Shown piece after piece: positions 57,380 to 64,000 of a stretch of DNA of 64,000 nt. A program made the position numbers and the translations under genes. Source of the stretch: Tillandsia leiboldiana (lineage: Eukaryota > Streptophyta > Magnoliopsida > Poales > Bromeliaceae); assembly GCA_029204045.2 (NCBI GenBank), contig CM055063.1, positions 44,497,345 through 44,561,344 on the forward strand, written 5' to 3'. Under the pieces are notes generated by a model. It made no database searches. It was not told the DNA's origin and worked only from the letters and a program-made list of their open reading frames with translations. Every line of letters starts with the position of its first letter. Position 1 is the first letter of the stretch.

Positions 57380-58250
57380 TGTTGGGTTATGATAAATATG
57401 GATCTAAATAGGGGAAAAAACACCTAGAGGGGGGTGAATAGGTGTAAACAATAAACACTCAAAAATCTTTGTGTAATAAAACCCAATGCGGAAATAAAAA
57501 ATAACACGCAAGATTTTACGTGGAAAAACTCCAAAACTAGGAATAAAAAACCACGGGACCGATCACACGGCGAAATCAACTAAGATTAAACACGTACAAA
57601 GGTGATATACCGTACTCACACACGACTCAACCTTTTTTCATACTCTACGAGTTGATCTTCTCCGCTCGCTCCGCAACGCGCCTCGAATCCACGATTTGCG
57701 CCCAACGCCGAATCCACGGCGTCCAACGTCGAATCTACGACATCTGACCGAATCCACGGTCTCCACCAAGTAGTACGTCTCGATCATACGAACGTAGCTC
57801 GCTCCGAATCCACGAGAGCGGTAACACCTTGAATCCACAAGGCCACGCGAATCCACGCGCCGATTTTGGGGAAAATCGTTGTTTTGTTGGTGGTGATAAT
57901 CCGCCGAATACTTAGATCAAAGATAGATCGGAAATACCATCTAAGTATTCATTAATTTGATTCTACTCAAAATCTGAGTTTGAAAACCTAGAATCAAATT
58001 AATTAATATAGATGAAGAAACATAGAATTAAATCTAGTTATTTCCTTTCTTCTCTATATGTGGATTTGTCTAAGTTTTCTCCGTTAATATTTCTCTGTCA
58101 TTTCCCGGAGTAAAAACTTAGTTTGGATTATCCTAAAAGAAATGAGATTAGGGTTTATTTATAGGTTAGAAACCGTTGGAAGTGGATAAGAATAAAAAAC
58201 CAACCTTATCTGGAAGTTATCAGGGCGACGGTCCGGACTGGAATAAGTTG
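57380..58250 (-). mobile_element. 3' LTR of copia element G, left part
   Basis: In plus reading it begins TGTTGGGTTATG. It contains the hairpin array (57680-57866), TATA (TATTTATAG in plus reading, 58156-58164) and a first GGTCCGGACTGG motif at 58230. Solo LTR K splits it after AGTTG (58246-58250); it resumes at 61751. Confidence 0.9.
57680..57866 (-). repeat. Hairpin array with TGGATT loop (LTR G)
   Basis: Stems around AATCCA in plus reading: ACGCCG/CGGCGT, CGTCG/CGAC (loop AATCTA), ACCG/CGGT, CGCTCCG/CGAGAGCG (imperfect), CCTTG/CAAGG and ACGCG/CGCG, plus a weak CCTCG/CGATT. Order and several stems agree with LTR F. ACGCCG/CGGCGT differs from F's ACGTCG/CGACGT at paired positions. Confidence 0.85.
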
Positions 58251-61200
58251 TGTGATGACCTGGATCTCCGCAGCGCTGTCGCAGTACGTTGGGTGGCTTC
58301 TGGAGGCCTACGGGGTGCGTCGGAGGTGTTTGTGCTCCAAATGGACACAAGTGGCGGACTTCGGGCTTAGTTGGATCACGTGGGTGAGCTGTGGACTCCG
58401 TCGGATCTTCGGAAGTGGTTTCGCGCAAAGTGGATATTAAATTTGGGCTCAGCGCGAAATTTGGGCAAAAGAACACCTTTCCGGGTGCCTTCGGCAAATT
58501 TTGGAGTTAGAATTTGGCAAAATGGACAACAAATTCGGATTCAGCGCGCGAAAACGGTCAAAACGGACTACCCACTTGTTATTTTTGAGCTTCGGGTTAC
58601 TGTTCATGCCGGAACAGTAACTCCGGCCGGCGGCGGGCAGCTGCGGCGGCGGCGGGCAGCGGCGGAGCACGGCGGACGGGCTCGGGCAGGCGGCAGAGCG
58701 GCCGCGGGCAGCGCGTGGGCGCGGGCAGCGCGCGGGCAGGCGCGCGGGTGCGCGGGCAGGCGCGCGGTCCACGGGCCGTCGTGCACCAGGGGGTTGGACA
58801 CGTGGCTTCTTGGGATTGGTCGGTGTAGTGGACTTGGACCACGGAGCAGGCGGGCGCGGTGCATGGACCGGCGGGACACGTGGCGGTTTCTGGTTGGCGG
58901 GCTCACGCAGGCAGGGACCACGGAGCGCGGGGTGCCTCGGAACAGTGCGCGGCAGGGGGGTGCCAGGAGGCGCGCCAGGGTTGGTCGGGGGGTTAGTGCG
59001 GGCCAGGTGGCGCCCTGTGATTCGCGGGCGCCACCCACCCGCGTTGACCAGGCGGGCCACGCGGCGCTACGCGTGCGGCGGGGAAGGCTGTTGCCTGTTC
59101 GGGGGTGACGTGGAGGCCCGTGGCGATTTCGGGCGCGCACAGTGTTGGGCCGGGCCCAACACTGTAGCCGCCCGAAAACCGGGAGCGCCCGAAAGTGGGG
59201 ACCCATTGGTCATTTCTCCAATTGTTTTTCCTGGCCTATAAATAGGCCGAGTTCTGCAGTGAAGAACTCTTTCCCTGTTCCTCCTTTCACAGTGCCACCT
59301 TCACGAGATTTCTTCATCTCCCAGAGCCGGATCCATATGCAGATTCCAGGATTTTTCTGCAGCACGCATCCCAAGGTTTCTATTTTTACGGCGGGCACGA
59401 CGCTCGTTCTTTTGTGATCTTCTTCGTCGCATTTTGGTGCGAGGACTCCCCCGGCTTACTCCGACCTCCGAATGAGGCGATTCTTGCGCCGTTGGACTCA
59501 CGACAGGTAGGGCTACGTTTCCCATGTGTACTGGTTTTTCCCATTCTCGAGCTTTTCATGGGTTTTTCGGATCATCTTGTGACCTCATTTTCTGGGGCGG
59601 AGTTTTGGACAGTGTTGTAGTATTTTGATGATATCTTCGCGCACAGGCATCGGATTGGAGCGATTCAAAAGGCGTTTTGCATCTTTACATCACGAGGAAT
59701 ATCCCCAATTTTTCTTGGAATTTTCTGAATATTTTTCGAAGGTGAGAAATCTCTGGTTACAGGAATTAGTGCTACAGTTTTTGAGAGCAGATTATTTTGG
59801 GGTGGTCCCCTTGTCGGATTTATTTCTCAGTGTGGGAAACTCGGATTTGAGCGTGCAGGTACTCGTTTCGACGGGTTCGTCGCGAGGAGCGTGAGGGTAT
59901 TTTTCTTGGATTTTTCCGGGCACTCCTCGCAGGTAAAATCAGGGCATCTTTGGACTGTTAGCTTTGGGACAGCATGTGTTGAGTTTAATTGTATGTTTTG
60001 GGGTAATTCTTGTTCAGTGATCGCGGCGGTTTAGCTTTTGGCCTGGAGCACTTCTTGGACTTGGAATTAGCGATCGAGGTGGGTGGTTGTTATACTCCTC
60101 AATTTTCTGACATGCCCCTAGGAATATTGGAGAGATCCTCCAATTGGTTTATTGAATGATCAATTATGGACATGCATGCTTAAATTAAATGGTTGTGAGC
60201 CTCTCATATGAAAGTTACTATTGTGGAACTCTGATAGTGGTTGGGGGTTATACATGTTTGTATGGATGGAATGTTAGCGTTTAACCTTGCATGTTGAATG
60301 GAATGTTTATTTTGGACTGTATGATTATCCTGTTAGTGGTTGGTACTATTTGAGGATTTTATGACATGCATAGGTGGATAGTGATGCTTTATCATGGATC
60401 ATAGACAGTTGTGGTTGGATAATGTTTTAGCATGATGGTTACATCTATGCGGAGTTATTAATTGTTACACATGTGGAACCACTATTGGTCACCTTTTCCT
60501 TTATTTCCTTGAGAACATTTGCATGCTTGTTTGGACATCTAGATAGGCCATCTTTTATCGCTACACTTTCATGCTGGAACTTGACTTAGGAGAAACCTTG
60601 TTTGCTTCTTTCTCCTTTTCGTTAGTCAGGTGGGTTTGCTCGGGTTTGAGCAGGGGTTTGGGATAGTGTAGCCGGGGCCTGGATTATGGATCATGGGTTT
60701 TGGCGGCGACCGCGGATTTTGGGCGGTTGACCGGAGGTCGATTGTGAGACCTGGTCGTGGATTGTGGGGTATTGCGGCAATCACGGATATTGGGCGATTG
60801 ACCGGATGGTTACTTTTGCATCTGATTGGGGAATCAGTTTTCTTTTAGTGGAGGGTTGTGTTCCACTGGGGGCTTTATAGTTGTGATCCAATCCTGCTTT
60901 TATCACCGGCGCGGTTATTGCCCGGTGATGCTTTTATCACACCGGCGCGGTTATTGCCCGGTGATGCTTTACTCGTGTGGGTAGCTCCCCTCGAGATCCC
61001 CTTCGGAGGCCGGGGCCGGACAGTTATGGACAGTTTTGCTATCACATCGGCGCGGCTTATTTGCCCGATGATGAGGGCGGTACAGATTGGGTTTATCTGG
61101 GACGGTTGGTTACTGTTGCATACGGTTGTTCCAGACTAGGACTGTATTTTAGAGGCATAGTAGTGGTAGATTTTCCTTTTGCAGCGGTTTCTTTTCTTAC

Positions 61201-61745
61201 CACTCTTCTTTCCTTTTTGCCTCTGGTAGACCTAGTGGGTGTGTCAGAGTTTGAGGTTTTACCCACTAGGGAAGGCTACTGGTTTACTAGTAGTTCTCAC
61301 CCCCATTCTTCTTTTTCTTTTCTTCTCCTTTGTTTTGCAGAGCCTTCTGCGGGTGCTGCTGGACATACAGCGGCGGGTCGAGGAGAGAGGACGGCTGAGT
61401 AGCTAGACAGTGGGCCGACAGTGAGTAGCTAGACTGGTACCTCTTATGTATCCTATCTCAGACGGTTGTATTTCTACTTTTGGGGTCTGGCTTTAGCCAG
61501 CTGGTTGTATTTTGTGGTGAGCTGGGAGAGAAACTTGTACTTTATTCTACAGTCATTTTGTATTTTCTTTTACTTCCAGTTCAGTCTGAGATGTAGTATT
61601 TTTCAGTTCAGCTCTGTTTTATTGCTCTATTTTTGTATCTGTTTTATTTGAGCAGGTTACCGGCGCTTCGTGTATGCGGAAAATTCCGTGTGCACGGCGG
61701 ATCTGTAGACGAGCCCGAGTTCTGGTTTACACTCGGGGCGTGACA
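58251..61745 (+). mobile_element. Solo gypsy LTR K, H family (3,495 bp)
   Basis: It starts TGTGATGACCTGG and ends TTTACACTCGGGGCGTGACA, with AGTTG on both sides (58246-58250 and 61746-61750). Its end matches the LTR of H. U3 carries GCGGGCAGGCGCGC repeats (58640-58780), ACACGTGG cores and the palindrome GTGTTGGGCCGGGCCCAACAC (59142-59162). TATA (CTATAAATAG) is at 59236-59245. It is non-coding; long frames around 58370-59240 are compositional. Confidence 0.94.
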
Positions 61746-61750
61746 AGTTG

Positions 61751-62181
61751 GGTCCGGACTGTCGTCAATAATCAGAACTTTTCCAGAAAACCATGTTCGG
61801 GTTCCGGACTGAAGAAATCACGGTCCGAACTGTTCATGCGATTTCTGCAAAATCCACGTTCGGGGTCCGGACTGAACTAGGGGTGTTCCGGACTGGATTT
61901 GCGCATGAACCTACCTATGTTCGGGGTTCGGACTGAAGTACCCTGATTCGGATCCTGAACATATAACATGTCCAGTTTTTGATTTTTATGCAATTATAAA
62001 TCCATCCAAGTGTTTCTACACTATAGGAAGTATTCGGATCACCAAACTTATTTAGTTAAACATACCTGATCCTTTTGAATTCTTCTTTCTTGAGATTGAG
62101 GTATACGATCCAAACATCTTCATCTTCAATCTTCAAGACTTTACCACTTTCACGAAATACGCCAAAACAAATTCCTTAACA
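61751..62181 (-). mobile_element. 3' LTR of G, right part (U3)
   Basis: It continues after K with further GTCCGGACTG motifs and ends, in plus reading, AAATTCCTTAACA, matching the F LTR start TGTTAAGGA in reverse. Both parts together give about 1.3 kb. Confidence 0.9.
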
Positions 62182-62196
62182 ATCTCCCCCCTTTGG
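62182..62196 (-). promoter_or_regulatory. Polypurine tract of G
   Basis: The minus strand reads CCAAAGGGGGGAGAT directly before the LTR start. This shows the LTR at 57380-62181 is the 3' LTR and that G's body lies to the right. Confidence 0.85.
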
Positions 62197-62825
62197 CGGT
62201 TTCGTGACAAAACAAAAAATCCACTAAAGAAAATTTAAAAAGGTATTTTTGTTGCTATCACCATACAACAAAAATTTACAATAGAGATCCAAATAAAATG
62301 AGTACATGAGATAAACTTCTGAAACAAACTCTAGACTTAGACGTTTATACTCTCTACAAAAAGAAGAAATTTTGACAAAAGAAATCGTTAGATACCTCAA
62401 GAATCAAAAACCAACTAGAGAGATGAAGTTTATACTCACCATGGCATTTGCAAAATCAGATATGTATTAAAATACCAATTAGAGATAGACATATCTTCTA
62501 AGCAATAAGTTCCAAATGTCATATGTATGTTAGTCATCAAACAACTTGTTAGTAATAATACATGCCCAAATAGTTAGTCAAATAATTAGTCGACGCATGC
62601 ATGCATTCACAATACAAAAACCAAAAGTTGTTGTGATACTTACCTTCCAAGTTTCAATGTTCCAAAGTTTAAAGTTCTCGCAAACCATTGTCAAACCATT
62701 GTTCATATCTCTCTCCCCCTTTTTGTCACTAAAAGTAGCCAAAATATACAAGAATTAAGGGAGTTAAAAGTTCAAGAATAGTAAGGACTAGAACTAAAAC
62801 CTGCAAAACAAAAATTAATAAGTAT
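62197..62825 (-). other. Non-coding spacer of G between env-like frame and polypurine tract
   Basis: It is AT-rich with no frame of interest. A second short purine run (AAAAAGGGGGAGAG on the minus strand, about 62710-62724) may be an extra polypurine tract, reported as a feature of Sireviruses. Confidence 0.55.
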
Positions 62826-64000
62826 TCAATTGTCAGACTCTGAATTTTCAGAGCTACTACATCCCATCTTCGAAAACATTTTCTTCATCAATTTCTTCAT
62901 CGAAGTGAGTTTCTTCGTTAGAGTGATTTGGGCTACAGTGATTACTTCAAGCTCCTCAAAGATGCGCTTCTGTTCTTTTGTGATCTGTTCTTGTTCAAAA
63001 GATAACCTTTGCTGCTCCTTATAAATTGAAGTCATAGAAGCTTCATCATCTGACACGGGTACTTGCTTTGAGGGTGTTCCCGATGTACCGACTGAGGGTT
63101 TCTTGCCACGCGGAGGAGTCGGGGTGGCATGCGGCAGTTTCTTAAAAGACTTTACGACTGTCGAATCATTAATCATACCTAAACTGTGTTGATAACTTGA
63201 AGAACTAGTATCAACTTTGAATTTCCTTAAGATTCTCATTATGATCAATGGGAACGGAAGTCTTTCCGTAGGATGAGGATGTTCAACGTACCGTGCCATC
63301 CTACTCCAAATGACATAAGGGATATTGATGTTCAACCCTACTGCCTCTGACGAATGTCCTAACAGATATAAGAATAGCATACGATCCCATCGTAGGACTT
63401 TCGTCTGCATGTTCGGAAGAATATTGTAGCAGATGATGAAATTTAGAAACCGATACTCAGGTCGAAGTTCTTTAGAGTAAATAGAATTTCCCGATGACTG
63501 AGTCTCCGCCATGCATATCCCATTTACAACAGTTTGTCACAACAAGTTTGTTAAACTTTTCCCTTTCAAATAATTGGTCCCTGTCATGTTCGATTTCATC
63601 CCTAGGACCTCTCCAATTAGATGTGGAGTTATTTTGAGTCTTATCCCTCGGACTGTTGTATAAAACTCCATTGGACCGTCTTCATGTTCTTGAAGCTGCA
63701 CTACATTGGTATAGAAGGTCCGTACCAGATGCAAACAAAATCCAAGAGTTTCAGGAAATTTGCAAACTTGATAGAGATTAGCTTGTTCAATTAGATTTCC
63801 GAAAGCAAGAGAACGATCTCGAAGAGCTCCAATGTTAACGTGTCGTTCCCCAATACATTCTCTGTTCTCAAAGGCTTTCAGTCGGTCTATGTTAATAGGC
63901 ACGTGTTCCTCTGGAGGTGGTGAATTATGTGCCATAGGTTTCTCAATTTCAATCCCTCGTGCTCGTCCCATCCGTCGAGCTACTCTTTTTCTCTTCATTG
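62826..64000 (-). pseudogene. Sirevirus env-like / putative plant transposon-domain ORF of G, partial
   Basis: On the minus strand, two open pieces (63998-63537 and 63512-62826) are in the same frame and separated only by a TGA at 63539-63537. The frame probably begins upstream of the window. The first part has LHLVRTFYTNVV and IGEVLGMKSN; the second has EYRFLNFIICYNILPNMQ and LGHSSEAVGLNINIPYVIW, resembling the putative plant transposon protein domain often found in LTR elements. A lysine- and glutamate-rich coiled coil (KEQKRIFEELEVI) lies near the C-terminus. I see no clear signal peptide or fusion peptide in the visible part. Its place after pol and before the 3' LTR is that of the env-like gene in Sireviruses. 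Its function is unknown. Confidence 0.75.

Noticed and set aside
59142..59417. A gene starting after TATA in LTR K (frames of 68-91 codons)
   Set aside because: The downstream sequence is ordinary R-U5 of the H family and the frames are not conserved in H.

Overview
This window is plant nuclear DNA made almost wholly of nested LTR retrotransposons. I find no host gene. The plant assignment rests on Cassandra-type 5S sequence in a TRIM element, priming sites for plant initiator-Met tRNA, Sirevirus-like (Ty1/copia) gag and env-like reading frames, and Tekay/Del-like (Ty3/gypsy) pol with a chromodomain-like tail. It is an angiosperm; the species cannot be fixed from the sequence. The texture is that of repeat-rich intergenic or pericentromeric chromatin.

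Layout, with my element names. A (gypsy, +): pol and 3' LTR, 1-7449, with a 100-N scaffold gap; the piece left of the gap duplicates the piece right of it. A sits in the gag of E1 (copia, -; 7450-8925). E1 sits in the pol of B1 (gypsy, -; 8926-15682). B1 sits in an LTR of B2 (-; 15683-17364 and 26303-27054). C, a complete gypsy element (+; 17365-26297, duplication CAAAC), is also inserted in that B2 LTR and carries a solo copia LTR (24269-25661, duplication TGCGG) in its own 3' LTR. B2 sits in D1, an LTR remnant (27055-27941) joined by 7 bp to a full LTR, D2 (27949-31824), which holds a complete Cassandra TRIM (30158-30733). D interrupts element I (-; 31825-35249). A tandem MITE array and microsatellites follow (35261-36087).

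On the right, a gypsy LTR start, B3 (36088-36861), is split by F, a Sirevirus-like copia element (+; from 36862). F's gag is split twice: by H, a complete gag-only gypsy element (-; 38810-48537, duplication TTAAC), and by J, a solo gypsy LTR (49030-53373, duplication ATGAT). F's pol lacks the reverse-transcriptase catalytic region through an in-frame deletion. G, another Sirevirus-like element (-; from 57380), is inserted in F's 3' region; its 3' LTR holds the solo gypsy LTR K (58251-61745, duplication AGTTG), and its env-like frame runs off the window end.

Nothing here looks like a working autonomous element. Insertion order reads directly from the nesting: I, then D, B2, B1, E1 and A on the left; B3, then F, then G and K on the right.

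Two non-coding structures deserve most attention. First, all four copia LTRs carry an array of short hairpins downstream of the TATA box, with a near-constant TGGATT loop but stems that change together on both sides. Second, the LTR of A contains a 1,008-bp GT-AG insertion holding a GC-rich minisatellite, and both LTRs of the related element C lack it exactly at the splice junction, as expected for a leader intron lost through reverse transcription of spliced RNA.
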